A DNA stretch of 64,000 nt. Source: Bedellia somnulentella. Taxonomy: Eukaryota > Arthropoda > Insecta > Lepidoptera > Bedelliidae. Where the stretch lies: contig OY755177.1 in assembly GCA_963576735.1 (NCBI GenBank), forward strand, positions 5,828,001 to 5,892,000, read 5' to 3'. The position numbers and the translations under genes were made by a program. The notes under the pieces were generated by a model. The model did no database searches. It was not told where the DNA came from and worked only from the letters and a program-made list of their open reading frames with translations. This document shows, piece after piece, positions 22,374-33,603 of the stretch; within the stretch, counting starts at the first letter, position 1; every line of letters starts with the position of its first letter.

Positions 22374-22450
22374 ACTAGCTTTATGCCCGCGACTTCGTCC
22401 GCGTGGACTACATTTTTTGCATTCGGTTTACATCCAAAATAACGAAACAC
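22374..22450 (+). mobile_element. 5' piece of a widespread lepidopteran repeat
   Basis: ACTAGCTTTATGCCCGCGAC followed by TTCGTCCGCGTGGACTAC is a sequence I know from many moth and butterfly genomes as the start of an interspersed repeat. Homology fades after about 75 bases. A matching 3' end (TGTGCGTTGATTC plus AGTC repeats) lies far away at 33.8 kb. Confidence 0.65.
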
Positions 22451-22699
22451 TATCTCAACTTCTGTTTTTTTTTTATATTTATATTCCCATGGCGCGGGTG
22501 TTGTAAAGGCCATTAAAGACATTGAGGCTTTTTAATTTGTCATTTAAACGTACACTTATTTTTATAAAAATTGTTGAAACCCCTTAATTAATCTTAATCT
22601 TTCCAAAATGACCATTAACGAAGAGTCTGATGTTAAATCTATCGATAAAAAAAATATTCGCTGCAATATGTTGAGCCAGATATTAGTTTATAAGTATAA

Positions 22700-22740
22700 T
22701 GAGGATTTCATGAACAAAAAGATTTAAATTCATTGAATAG
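22700..22740 (+). repeat. Short shared repeat
   Basis: TCATGAACAAAAAGATTTAA and its flanks recur at about 48622-48655. The unit is too short to classify. Confidence 0.5.
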
Positions 22741-23290
22741 TTTTGTGTTTTTTAACTACTATCTACTGTAAGCTTAACAAAAAATCTAAATTAACATATA
22801 TATCTTCTTCTTCTTCTTCATATCTGAAGTTAAGAGAACTACATGGGCTACACATATTAACGTAAAAGTATATATAACAAACTCAACTTTGAACTACGTT
22901 TAATAAAAGATGTCTATATTTTTTGTCGGAAAGTCTGTGTGAAGACGGCAAAAAATAGTCTTCAAGACATTATTAAATAATTTAAATAATCGTAGCCTTT
23001 ATCCTGTATACACTTCCGACTATCAAGATGACTTGAGTTTTCTTCTGTGGCACGTTAAGTGTTTTATGCAATTATATATTTTAATATGCATGAAGAGTTA
23101 TTGAGATAATGAATATTCATACATACTTATAATCTCGAATATGAACCCTCAAAGAAAGATAATAGCCAGAGCTTTAGCATCAGAAATTCTTCAGCCACTG
23201 TTGTAAGTTAAGTGGGAAAACATGATAAAGGTAAAGGTGGTTGGTGGCCGGCCTCCCGCTGAATTTCCCAACAATAACCTAAGTTATTGG

Positions 23291-23600
23291 ATTGAATCAG
23301 GCGTTACTTTGCGGAAATCTATAGCAATACCTAGCTAGCTAGCTAGTTGTATGCGAGCTACTCGGTGGTCAGCTGCCGAACTGTCTACTGCTCAACAATG
23401 GCTCGTGTTGAGTCGAAACGCGTCGCATGCTTGTGGTTGCCTGCGGTTTTCGCTTGCGGGTGTGTGTGTGGTGCATTGTCTGCTTTTTGATTTCTTGTAA
23501 GTGGGAGGGCGGGCGGTGCACAGTGCATGTTGCATGAAGACTGCAGGTATTTAGCGGAATTAAGCGAAGAAATTTATTAATATTAGTAATAATCTAAGTC
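23291..23600 (+). mobile_element. TIR-1 element copy
   Basis: Its left end, TTGAATCAGGCGTTACTTTG, is the inverted form of the terminus seen at 9.68 kb. The inner part 23490-23585 (GTGGGAGGGCGGGCGGTGCA) matches that locus in reverse complement. A (CTAG)4 run lies at 23332-23347. The right end is not clearly preserved. No transposase frame is visible. Confidence 0.55.
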
Positions 23601-23660
23601 GCAATACCCAAAGCCGCATCTTACGACACCTCCGGAAAGTAATGGGAAAGTGCTATTCTA

Positions 23661-23811
23661 CTCAACTCAAACGTTCACGATGTTTATCCCCGAACGGGTT
23701 GGCAGAGGTACTAATACTTCTAAACATCACGTGACATTGTCACCTGGTGTTCACAGAACCCACGTTTTGATTGGACAGTGCACTCACGTGATAGGGGGCA
23801 GGCTTATCGCC
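23661..23811 (-). mobile_element. SINE-2 3' fragment inside SINE-1, 13-bp duplication
   Basis: AAGTGCTATTCTA is repeated exactly at 23648-23660 and 23812-23824. The duplicated word is part of the SINE-1 host (AGTGCTATTCTAAGCCG in other copies), so the host is older. On the minus strand the insert starts GGCGATAAGCCTGCCCCC and ends CGTGAACGTTTGAG. Confidence 0.92.
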
Positions 23812-24032
23812 AAGTGCTATTCTAATCTCGATTTATCCTCTTCTTAAGCATAAGACATTGAAATGGGGATAATTTGTTTCTAAAAAGTTTTGTTAACAGG
23901 GGGTTGCAAATCGTATCATCTAAGAACAATGTGCGACAAAGGGTACTTTTTTATTAAGAGGTGAGAGTCGGATAAATTGACATGTACATGTACATATTTT
24001 ATGATGGACTTTCAAAAAAAAATTTCAAATGC

Positions 24033-24228
24033 TTTTATAAGGGGCAACTAAGGGTCCCAATACCCTTTTCAAGTAAGTGTTAAGCGATGTGGCTGGGGAT
24101 GTATCACCAGCCATATTTTAACTTACAATCTTTTTTTCCATCAGCTTCCAAAAATGGCTAAATAATTTTTAATTCTGAAGCCTTGGCCACCTCTTTTTGG
24201 GGTTTTATAGCTGTGAACATATGTATGG
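24033..24228 (+). mobile_element. SINE-1 copy, strongly decayed
   Basis: Recognisable blocks are GGGCAACTAAGGGTCCCAAT, GCGATGTGGCTGGGGATG and TTGGGGTTTTATAGCTGTGA. The 5' 45 bases are missing. Confidence 0.75.
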
Positions 24229-24446
24229 GTATTCATATGTACGAAAGAACCTATTAATGTTAATCCGTAGGAACGAAGTCACGTGGTCATGCGTATTATT
24301 TATCATAAGTTCTCATTGTTGCCGACCGATTTGGAGTTCGGCCATTCGGCTCCGAACGTACGCGACTTGAATAGTACAGATGGTATTGTTTGGTACTGTC
24401 GTATTGTTTAGCGATATTTTACATATTTTTACCAATTTAACATAAA

Positions 24447-24614
24447 AACATACATATACTTAGGTCATAAATCCCAAAAAGGGGTAGCTAGAGCTTCAGA
24501 GCTAGAAACTCCTCAGCCACATTTGGAAGTTGTACACAATAATAGAAACAAAGTATCGTTGGTGATGGGTCTCCAACCGCATCGCCCAAAAACCATACAT
24601 ACCATAATCGCCTC
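24447..24614 (-). mobile_element. SINE-1 copy (subfamily b)
   Basis: On the minus strand it carries the subfamily b marks ACGATACTTTGTTTC and TTTCTAGCTCTGAAGCTC and the loop CCCCTTTTTGGG. The 5' 40 bases are lost. Confidence 0.85.
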
Positions 24615-24619
24615 ATCCA

Positions 24620-25220
24620 GGGCACATTCAATTTAATTAAGGAGAGTTATTCAGGTCGAATATCACGGCAGACGGGATATTTTCGGAGTGTTAGGATAAG
24701 TCAATTTGCTTAGATAAATGTTCTTTCACAAAAGCACCACTTGGTATAATTTCTAATCCTTAGATAGCCTTTCATTGCCATGATTCTTATTTTATTTATA
24801 TTCCTAGTTTTAATATCTTATGCAATGGCTTTTACAATAAACTAAACTAATCTTCAAAAAGTTTAATTCTCAAATTGTAGTCGAAAGAACTCGATGATCT
24901 TTTTAAACATATCCCATGTTTTTTTTTCATTACCTAAAATTTTCAAGGATGTAATCGAATAAAAGAATAGCCAATATTTTAAAACAATATCTTAACTATT
25001 TTTTTAAGTTTAATTTGTCTACGGTAATAGGCTTACAATCGCATCTCTCGAAAAAATAGTTCAGTCTCATATATAGAGTTCGTAAAATTTTGGTTGGGTC
25101 CTAATACAAGACATCATCTGCTTTAATATTTTCAAATACAATTTACACAATTATATACACTTGTTTTCTTTATATTTATATGCCAGTTCAGTGCCATGAA
25201 TATTTTTATAAAATACGTTT
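24620..25220. other. AT-rich stretch, nothing recognised
   Basis: No family or exon was identified. Confidence 0.5.
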
Positions 25221-25232
25221 TCGTGTTGTTAA

Positions 25233-25488
25233 GTGCCGTGTAATGTCGGCTTAGAATGACACTACCCCATTTCTACCCGTGGGTGATCGTAAGGCGACTA
25301 AGGGTATAGGGGCTTTTTAGGTGATTTTTGGGCGATTTGGTTGGAGACCCGTCACCAAAATCATTTTTTATTATTACCATCCTTTCCCCAATCAACTTCC
25401 AAAAGTGGCTGAGGAATTTCTCATTCCAAAGCTCTGGCTACCCCGTTTAGGGATTTATAGTTGTGAGTATATGTATGTATGTAAGTAT
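25233..25488 (+). mobile_element. SINE-1 full-length copy (subfamily c), 10-bp duplication
   Basis: GTGTTGTTAA is present at 25223-25232 and 25489-25498. Loop CCCGTTTAGGG. The tail is interrupted TATG repeats. Confidence 0.92.
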
Positions 25489-25810
25489 GTGTTGTTAATA
25501 TATTCATTTTGTATTTTTTTTACATGTGTTTATAAAATGTTTATACTATATCAATTTCAATTTCTGACCCGCTATTTCTTGTAGAGTTGCCCCAACTTTT
25601 CCTCACCATTAATAATTAAAAACACTCGGTACAGAGAAAAATATTCCAAGTATTATTATGATTTATATAAATATTAATCTGTAAAATAACAAAAAACACA
25701 CGTAACACCCATGTAACGGTTGTGAGTACTACAAACGTAAAGAATTGTAATGATAAACATTTGTTAATGAATAACGGAATTGCGTCGTAAAACTACCTTG
25801 CTGCAAAACC

Positions 25811-25966
25811 ATGAAATCAAAGAAAAAAGTGTTGGAATTTGATAAAAGGCTTTTAGAAAATCTGTCGGTATACGTACTTGAGAATGGAAAAGATACCGGG
25901 AATGTTATTATTCAAAAGTGTGTTTTTTTTTTCATTACTCCTTTTCCATTAAGAGATCTAGCGTGA
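25811..25966 (+). CDS. Candidate small open frame or first exon
   Basis: ATG with A at -3 opens 51 codons to TGA. The first 35 residues are charged and coding-like (MKSKKKVLEFDKRLLENLSV, then a segment ending DTGNVIIQK); the rest is translated poly-T. A weak donor (AAAA|GTGTGT) near 25917 would end an exon where composition changes. No homologue is recognised and chance occurrence is possible. Confidence 0.22.
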   Translation: MKSKKKVLEFDKRLLENLSVYVLENGKDTGNVIIQKCVFFFITPFPLRDLA

Positions 25967-25969
25967 TAA

Positions 25970-26455
25970 TATTATAGCCTAAATAACTTATAAAGGATGA
26001 AATTGATAAAATATATATTTAAAAAAATCAAAACCGAACTCATTCCATACAGACAAACAAACACAAACATAAATCTTTTCCATTTATGATAAGTATAATA
26101 TAAAAACATATTGGTTTTTCTATAATGAATAGGACGTCCCTTTAAAAAATCCACACACCGTTTAGACATATCGTCTGTATTTTATACAACATTATTTATA
26201 CAAAATTATTGAGTAAAGGGCCCTACGATCGCAATACACATTCGCAGAAATACGTTTGTAAGATATCTGTCTAATTTATTAGGTTGCTAAATTGCAATAC
26301 AACAACGTATATAGTAAAGATTATTATCTAATTACTAATGTGTTCTCTTAGCTCTGTTGTAATTACAAATTTATCTTTTGATCTTATACAGTAGAGTTCA
26401 CACCATTTACGGATACTCCAACTAAAGAACAAGAACCGAATTAGATACAAATTGG
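25970..26455. other. AT-rich stretch, nothing recognised
   Basis: No family or exon was identified. Confidence 0.5.
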
Positions 26456-26460
26456 CAAAT

Positions 26461-26575
26461 ATTCTCCAACCGCATCGCCCAAAAACCAATTTAAAAGCCC
26501 CATACCCTTAGTCGCCTCTTATGACCTCCGTGGGTAGAAAGGGGTAGTGAAATTCTAAGCCGGCACTACTCGGCA
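26461..26575 (-). mobile_element. SINE-1 5' half
   Basis: The 3' half is missing, which is the reverse of the usual truncation. It contains CCGAGTAGTGCCGGCTTAGA on the minus strand and ends at CGATGCGGTTGGAGA. Deletion after insertion is the likely cause. Confidence 0.85.
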
Positions 26576-26579
26576 GAAC

Positions 26580-27760
26580 TTAAACGTGCCTTCCAATACG
26601 GGGTACAGCTTCTACTTGATAAATAAAATATTGGAAAAATACAGATGAATTTTGGAGTTTTTAACCATTAGGAAATTATACTCCTATGTTTCCAGTTTAG
26701 TTTTAAAAACTCTGTTCTGAAGTATGTTGCGCAACTCGTGAGCCGTAATCTTGATGGTGAGGTGGAATAGTGCGCAATTAGGATTAACAGACAAGTGGTG
26801 TATTATGAACACTTGTTATTTACAGTTTAGTGGGCTTATTATTGTTATAGTTTTATTACGTAACTTAAGGATTTTGAATCTCGGATAAATTGTATTTTAT
26901 TGCGCAATTCAAAGATTTCATCATGGTGAAACTATTTCATTGAAGCTTTAGTTTACATTTTAGGTGTACTAGCAGTATAGCCAATTTTCACCTGAATAAA
27001 ATGAACTATGGGTTTCATTGGGTGTTGAAAAACCAAACCGTAGTTTTGGGGGTCAACAAATTAATAATTTCACCTGATTGGCAATGACGGAGAGTTTATT
27101 TATAATTTTCCGACTTACATGCGCAACACCTTTTGAACTATTTGAATAAAGAACTAACTTTGCAAATAATCAACACATTTTTATTTCAATGTAATCCAAG
27201 TAAATTAAACATCTAAAGAAATATCTAAATTAATACATTTGTCGCAAACATAATATGTATCGTGAGTTTACCAGTAAAATTTTCATAAATTATATCCCCT
27301 AAGCAAAATTTCACACATTAAACGTCAATTTATTTTATTACTAACGATGTATTACTATTTATTTTGTCTCTGTTAAAAGCTTATACTGCAAAATAGTAAA
27401 ATAATAGTTCGTGAAAAACTCAAGATGATCGCCCAACATTATAAGACAAAGTAGGTCTACAAGGAAGATTAAAATGTTAGTCTTTAATACCAAGGCTTAA
27501 GAGTTATATTTCTGAGGCATATATTCAGCTTAGACTTATGTTGTTGACATCAATCATAATATTTCATTGTCAATGTCACGTCACGTAATTTATATAAAGT
27601 GTGTAAATCTTTTGTTCTGGCGAAGGTAATAAAAATATTTATGTTTTATGAGACTTAGCAAATGTATACCTATGCCAGTACTTGTTCTAGCAAATGACAA
27701 CTATGAATGGAATTTTGATAAGGGTTAGTGCAATAATGTACATAATATACATATTATTAT
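26580..27760. other. AT-rich stretch, nothing recognised
   Basis: No repeat or exon candidate was identified. Confidence 0.5.
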
Positions 27761-27764
27761 TCTC

Positions 27765-27812
27765 ACGCCATATAGTTACCATTGGCGTTGGCTGACTTCG
27801 GATTGCCTCTCT
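27765..27812 (-). mobile_element. RTE-like LINE 3' terminal scrap
   Basis: CTCACGCCATATAGTTACCA and TTGGCGTTGG on the plus strand are the terminal 45 bases, decayed. Confidence 0.55.
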
Positions 27813-28157
27813 GTAAGATAGGTCATCCAGTGATCAAATTTTAATTTTTTTGCTGTATGAGTTCATTTAAATGTCATTTAATAAAATATCATTTAATCTC
27901 GACTGGCCCAAAGACTTCGATAATATATAAAATCATGTATATGCGTGTCAAGTCAAATACATGGTAGTGTGTCTAATGCATATTTATATAATTAAATTTA
28001 CTTTCAGAAAGAGAAATAAAACATATTTATGCACTTCTTTTGTAAGTATATGATATAAAAACCGGCCATGCTATTTCGTCTTAAGGGCAATAATAGATAG
28101 CGGAATGAATGATTCGTTGTTTATAAGCCGACCTAACATGGCATGAAAATTAATAAC

Positions 28158-28580
28158 ATACATACATACATATTCTAACGCCGTTAGTTCCCATTGGGGT
28201 AGATAGAGACTAGCGATCGCCACTTTGTACGATCCTGGCAAACCTCTCTAGCTTCATTCACATCCATCAATCTTTTCATACATGCTCTTTTATTCTTCGT
28301 ACTTTGGACACCTGCCTTTTTAGCACATTTTCTATTTGATCCAAATGTGTCCTCCGAGGTCGTCCTCTACTAACATTACCTTCCACATTGGCTCTATAGA
28401 TCTCTTTCACAAATTTATTGTCATCCATCCTCTCTATATGCCCAAACCATCTCAAAATTCCTTTTGCTATCTTTCTTATAATATCATCTTTTACACAACA
28501 CCTTTCACGAAACACGTCATTCCTCACACGATCACATAACCTCAAGTTTGTAACTTTTCTGAGGGACCTCATTTCTTTCT
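28158..28580 (-). mobile_element. RTE-like LINE 3' end with RT C-terminal coding region
   Basis: The longest LINE piece here. The minus frame 28276-28572 encodes the post-RT region: CDRVRNDVFRERC, then LRWFGHIERMDDNKFV, then SRGRPRRTHLDQI. These motifs are typical of RTE-type endonuclease-reverse transcriptases annotated in Lepidoptera. The RT catalytic and endonuclease domains are absent (5' truncation). Downstream, the KRLMDV…DRTKW segment and the CCCCAATGGG hairpin lead to a TATG tail. Confidence 0.9.
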
Positions 28581-28801
28581 ACTGCATTTTAATTATAACT
28601 TTTGCATAAATGGTTTAAATACAGATCGCATTGTTTTAAATCCTAAGCAAACCGTACCTTACTTACAAAACATTGGTTCTTGAAACGCCAGGCCACGTTT
28701 TAATATAAAGTAATGTGTATACACTTTATCGACACTTACCACTGCTTTGGGTCGTGTTTATAAAGTCAGATTATAAAATAGGCGTAACAATTTACCATTT
28801 C

Positions 28802-28862
28802 ATACATACACATGTTCACGCCATTCGGAAAAAGTGGTAGCCATAGTATTAAAATTAGAAAA
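28802..28862 (-). mobile_element. 3' terminal scrap of the LINE/SINE group
   Basis: ACATACACATGTTCACGCCA on the plus strand and a decayed hairpin region. It is too short to say which family. Confidence 0.45.
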
Positions 28863-29020
28863 AGAACCATTCACAAGCTGCAAATATAGTTCTAAATTAA
28901 TCTTTGTTTTGTAATTTTCCGGTTAAAATTCGGTCTTTTAGTCCTAATTATGATTTTTTGGTCAAACACAGAATTTTAAATATATCTGTAAAATGCTAAT
29001 GTGGTATTAATTCCTTTTTC

Positions 29021-29274
29021 ATACATACATACATACATATACTCACGGCTATAAATCCCAGGAAGGGGTAGCCAGAGCTAAAGAATTAGAAAGTCCTCAG
29101 CCACTTTTGGAAATTTGAGTGGGGAAAAGATAGTAAAAATAAAGGTTGTTGGTGATGGGTCTCCAACTGCATCGCCCAAAAAATTCCTTAATAGCCCCAT
29201 ACCGTTAGTCGCCTCTTACGTACATCCACCGGAAGAAATGGGGTAGTGCTATTCTAAACCGACACTACACGGCA
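29021..29274 (-). mobile_element. SINE-1 full-length copy (subfamily a)
   Basis: Runs from (CATA)n to GCCGTGTAGTGTCGG with few changes. Loop CCCTTCCTGGG. The duplication is not clear. Confidence 0.92.
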
Positions 29275-29656
29275 ATATATTTCTAAGTTAAAAAGTTTTG
29301 CTAAAGATTGATGCAAAGAAAACGAACATTTTAATAACAGCTCCATATTAGGCAAACTTTAGGCGTTTTACACACCCAATTTCGATCTCAGGTCATCCGC
29401 ATCCCCCAACAATATATTTACAAAACCCAAAGATCCTAAGACTCCTGTTACTAAACCTGCGGGTGGTAATAGGCTAGTGCTTTTCTATACTAAACAACTA
29501 TATTATTCAGTCTCATTCAAATTGTACTGTTAAACAGCTCTTGCAGAAGTGAAATGTCAAATAATGGAATAAAATATAAAAACGAAAGCATTAGAGGCAT
29601 AAATTAGTGATTAGAGTAGAAATAGTAGAGTATGTGCACAAAAACATCAAAAGATC

Positions 29657-29807
29657 TAAAGTATGAAGTATAAAAAAACATGTATGAAAAGATTGATGGA
29701 TGTGAACGAAGCTAGAGAGATTTGTCAGGATCGTACAAAGTGGCGATCGATAGTCTCTGCCTATCCCTGTGGGAACTTACGGGCTGAGTATATGTATGTG
29801 TATGTAT
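29657..29807 (+). mobile_element. RTE-like LINE 3' end, frame open into the tail
   Basis: The frame 29663-29848 encodes CMKRLMDVNEAREICQDRTK and WRSIVSAYPCGN, matching the C-terminus of the parent protein. The hairpin bases CCCTGTGGG are at once codons for Pro-Cys-Gly. The tail is TATG repeats. Confidence 0.88.
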
Positions 29808-29929
29808 GGAATATTATAGCTCCTGGAGCCCCAATCAAAAAACGCTAAATTGCCCTATATCAATGAACATCGAATAAAAATAGTAAATGAGTCGTCAATA
29901 CTAACCGCATTGTTCGTGCGCTGTTTAAT

Positions 29930-30010
29930 CAACATTAGCAAACAATGCGTTCGTGTCGGCGCGGCATTGAGACGCTCTTCGGACTCTAGATACGGAAAGT
30001 AGCTCACTCT
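29930..30010. other. GC-rich unique patch
   Basis: GTTCGTGTCGGCGCGGCATT and GAGACGCTCTTCGGACTC stand out from flanks of about 30% GC. It could be an untranslated exon or promoter, with no splice evidence. It lies just upstream of a SINE-1. Confidence 0.25.
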
Positions 30011-30057
30011 ACGGATTCGCTGGAAAAATCATTTGATAAAAATTATTATTATTATTT

Positions 30058-30309
30058 TGCTGTGGAAAGTCGGCTTAGAATAGCACTACCCCATTTCTTC
30101 CGGTGGGTGTACGTAAGAGGCGACTAACGGTATTGGGGCTTTTAAGGAATTTTTGGGCGATGCGGTTGGAGACCCATCACCAACAACCTTTATTTTACCA
30201 TCTTTTCCCCACGCAACTTCCAAAGGTGGCTGAGAAATGTCTCATTCCCTAGCTCTGGCTACCCCTTCAAGGGATTTATAGCCGTGAGTATATGTATGTA
30301 TGTATGTAT
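30058..30309 (+). mobile_element. SINE-1 full-length copy (subfamily a)
   Basis: Runs from TGCTGTGGAAAGTCGGC to GCCGTGAGTATATG and three TATG units. Loop CCCTTCAAGGG, which lengthens the stem by one pair. Confidence 0.92.
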
Positions 30310-30311
30310 AA

Positions 30312-31280
30312 AAAATATAGTTATCTATTTTATCATGTTGTTGCACATCTATCTCACATGACTATAATTCATTGACCTTACCATTCAAAGGTTGTCCTTT
30401 AGTGAAAGGACCGCCAATTGTACTTTTGTTTAAATAACATTCTGTTTTATCGTGTTTCTAATTTTTTTTTCGATGTACAATAAATAGTTTTGTATTCTAT
30501 TTACTGAAATTGTTATATAGATTAAACTATTTTGTGATATAGAATACTAATTCTATAAATTTGAATCTAGATAAAACTCATATAAATAACATCCAAGAGT
30601 AGGAAACAATCATTTATAATCATCATATATGCTATGACATTTAACAGATTTATAAGAAAACATTTTCTCTATTTTACTTTATAAGTAATAAATATGTTTT
30701 TAGTACCTTTTTTAGCAACTTTGACTACAGTAAAAACATTTTATAAGATTGTATTTATCATGGCTATGATTGAGTGGCGAAGGCCAGAGCTATAACTAGC
30801 TTAATAAGTACAGTCTACTTTAGGCATGCGACATTTACTTGGATTTCACAGAAAATAGTTTTTTATGATGGTATTTTATTATATGACGATTAGAACCTGT
30901 ATTGCGATGGAAGAGACGCTCTGGTTCATATTTTCTTCTATCTGAGTATTTTGGATCCATGACTATCAAGGGTTTACGATGAATTTACATACTTACTTAT
31001 AATCACTCCCATTACTCCCGCTGGGATAGGCAGAGAATAGTATATATAAAGTAGTCTCTGCCTACGTTGAATTTACTTCAAATAGTTTAATATATAATTG
31101 ATTATGTCGGACTATGTTTGAAAGTTACAGGTGGTACTAGAAAAAGCTCCCCAGTAATGTCCTGCGGAAAAATTTGCCTTATCGTTACCTCATGTATTAA
31201 ATTAGTATTTTTTAATTGTTGTTCTGTGTTGGGTTACAACAAGTAAATATATTTTAACTTTTATTTAAAATGATACTTCT
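30312..31280. other. Mostly unrecognised; LINE scrap at 31003-31042
   Basis: The scrap reads CCCATTACTCCCGCTGGGAT on the plus strand, a decayed LINE 3' end. Nothing else was identified. Confidence 0.4.
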
Positions 31281-31284
31281 AGTT

Positions 31285-31470
31285 TGCCGTGTATTGCCGG
31301 CTTAGAATGTCACTACCCGGGCGATACGGTTGGAGACCCATCACCGACGATCATTTTATTTCTACCATCATGTCCCCTATCGACTTCCCAATGTGGCTAC
31401 TGGCTACGCAGTATCTAGCTCTGAAGCTCTGGCTACCCCTTTTTGGGATTTATGGCCGTGAGTATGTATG
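31285..31470 (+). mobile_element. SINE-1 copy (subfamily b) with internal deletion
   Basis: GCCGTGTATTGCCGGC joins ACTACC directly to CGGGCGATACGG, so about 70 bases are missing. A 13-base insertion lies near CTGGCTACGCAG. ACTTCTAG borders both sides (31274-31281, and just after the tail). Confidence 0.88.
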
Positions 31471-31873
31471 TACTTCTAGAATTTGCCATTTAGTTTTAAC
31501 TTAAGTTTGTCATCGCATCAGAAATAAAATTATAATTTAGTAAATGTAATAAAATTGTTATATCTGATTATTTTATTTATTTTATTTATTTATTAGTTCG
31601 GAATACTTACAGCTAAATAATACAACAAATGTTTACAAATTCAGTTATCGACTAAGCCAATAACAAGTATTCGCAAATAAGCACTTACGTCTTTTTATAA
31701 GTAGTTTTCGCGATATTTTTTGCAATGTGTTAAAAGTTTCCGTCTTTTGGTTGGACTTATGGCCTTTTTAACAGTTTTTACGAATTGGTTTGTGATCTAA
31801 TCCGTTCCATTCATAAACAAGAAAACAAATATTTCCAAATTGTAGACAAGATTATAGTGAATTTAATTCAATA

Positions 31874-31940
31874 GAGAATTCGAACCTGGAGTTTTTGCAG
31901 AACAGGCGGGTTACATTACCAATGAACTACAGTACGGTTG
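31874..31940 (-). mobile_element. tRNA-like SINE head (tRNA-Gly-like)
   Basis: The minus strand reads GTAGTTCATTGGTAATG (box A) and CCAGGTTCGAATTC (box B), with CCCGCCTGTTCTGC between, similar to insect tRNA-Gly layout. Stems do not pair fully, so a working tRNA gene is unlikely. The SINE body would lie to the left (31720-31870) but has no second copy here. Confidence 0.5.
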
Positions 31941-31944
31941 TAAA

Positions 31945-32705
31945 AACTTTTAACTTCTGGGTCATAATTATAATATTTGTAAATGATTTTGATAAGAAGC
32001 GTGTAAACTAGTATAGTTGATTCATTTATTCATTGGCAATAGTAATAATTTGAGTAACTTCTCAGGATTATTTATATCTTGCTATGGCAATGGTGAGATT
32101 TTATAGAGTTCTCATTTATTATACTGATGGGAAAAAACAATCTGTAATAATATTGTAAATGCGTTCAAATAAAACAAACATTTACGTCAGTACAGTTCTA
32201 TTTACCAAGTCCAAGTTAATGAACTATCGATAAAATTAATGAATCTTCGTTCTCAAGAAACTCACTAATATTAATTTAATTGCATCTACTTCATAAAAAT
32301 AATTAACTCCGATAACACAGCAAGATAACTTCGTTTATTTATAATCAAATTGGAATAATACTACAGTATAATTATGTGATGCATAATTTTAGATTTCAAA
32401 AACAGATTAATGTAATATTCCACTGAAAACATTGGCTATTGTTTTGATAGAAACACAAAGGGTTAAAGCAAACCAATAAACGTGGGTTCTATTTAATAAA
32501 AAAACATATTTATGTCTTTATCTTAATGTATGTTCTTTTTGTTTTTTTAATCCTTGTAGACAAGAATAAATATAAGCGTGTAAATTTTTTTATGGGGAAC
32601 AAGGGGTATTCTCTTCACATATCTGTTCATCACAATATCTTGGTCTCGCCATCTATACAAATTAATTAATTATTTTTGAACGATTTTTATATGTAAATTA
32701 ATTTT
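31945..32705. other. AT-rich stretch, nothing recognised
   Basis: No family or exon was identified. Confidence 0.5.
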
Positions 32706-32710
32706 AAAAA

Positions 32711-33332
32711 ACCGGCCAAGTGCGAGTCGGATCGCGCACTAAGGGTTCCGTACTATCATATGTATAGAAAATCCCGTTTGTGTGAAAATCATGGGAGCCA
32801 AATTAGGTAAGTAATTTGATTTATGACGTATAAAAATAGAACTACGGGCTAGATCTCATTCAAACCAATTTTCGTTAGTAGTTTGTATAGTAATACACAT
32901 CATATATTTTTTTCAGTATTATCATGCCCATATTTTAGAAGTTACGGGGGGGGGACACACATTTTAGCACTTTGAAAAAGTCTCTCGCGCAAACTATTCA
33001 GTTTTGAAAAAAAATATATAAGAAACCTCAACATCATTTTCAAATACCTTTTGATAAATACCCCACACGTATAGGTTTGGTGAAAAAAAAAATTTTGAGT
33101 TTCAGTTCTATGTATGGGGAACCCTAAAAATTTTGGTTTTTTTTTCAGATTTTATTTTAAAATCTTAATGCGGTTTACAGAATACATCTACGCACCAATT
33201 TCCAATAATGTAGTTCTTATAGTTTCGGAATAAACTGGCTGTGACATACGGACGGACGGACGGACAGACAGACAGACATGACGAATCTATAAGGGTCCCG
33301 TTTTTGCCATTTGGCTACGGAACCCTAAAAAA
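32711..33332 (+). mobile_element. Widespread lepidopteran repeat (ACCGGCCAAG type)
   Basis: It starts ACCGGCCAAGTGCGAGTCGG, soon followed by AGGGTTCCGTA, and ends TGGCTACGGAACCCTAAAAA. GGGTTCCGTA and TACGGAACCC form an inverted pair. Near the 3' end is a GGAC/AGAC simple repeat (33250-33280). I know these ends from many Lepidoptera. The class is uncertain and no protein is encoded. A G10 tract lies near 32945. Confidence 0.75.
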
Positions 33333-33603
33333 CAGCATATATTTGATGAAAGGTTATAAGAAATACGAGTAGGTAGACGAGAGAGCAATATAAGTCTAAG
33401 GTCATTGGCCAGTAAAGAATATAAAAATTCACATACACGCTAAAGCTAATGTCCTCAGTTTTTGTGAAGATCCTAAACAAAGAGGTTGAAAAAGTATTGA
33501 ACACAAATGTAAAACACTTATATTATCTTAACAAATAATAAAATGCTAAAGTATTGGTATTTTTTCATTGTACATACATACAACCTCATGTCTTATATTT
33601 TTG

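Larger units (their letters stand above)
23120..23830 (-). mobile_element. Old SINE-1 copy split by two later insertions
   Basis: The 3' part lies at about 23120-23290 (TAGCCAGAGCTTTAGCATCA, AGCCACTGTTGTAAGTTAAG). The 5' part lies at 23600-23660 and 23825-23830 (CAATACCCAAAGCCGC, CATCTTACGACACCTCCGG). Between them sit a TIR-1 element and a SINE-2 fragment. Confidence 0.75.

Noticed and set aside
23332..23347. (CTAG)4 as a Helitron-type CTAG end.
   Set aside because: No TC start or preceding short hairpin was found; treated as a simple repeat within TIR-1.
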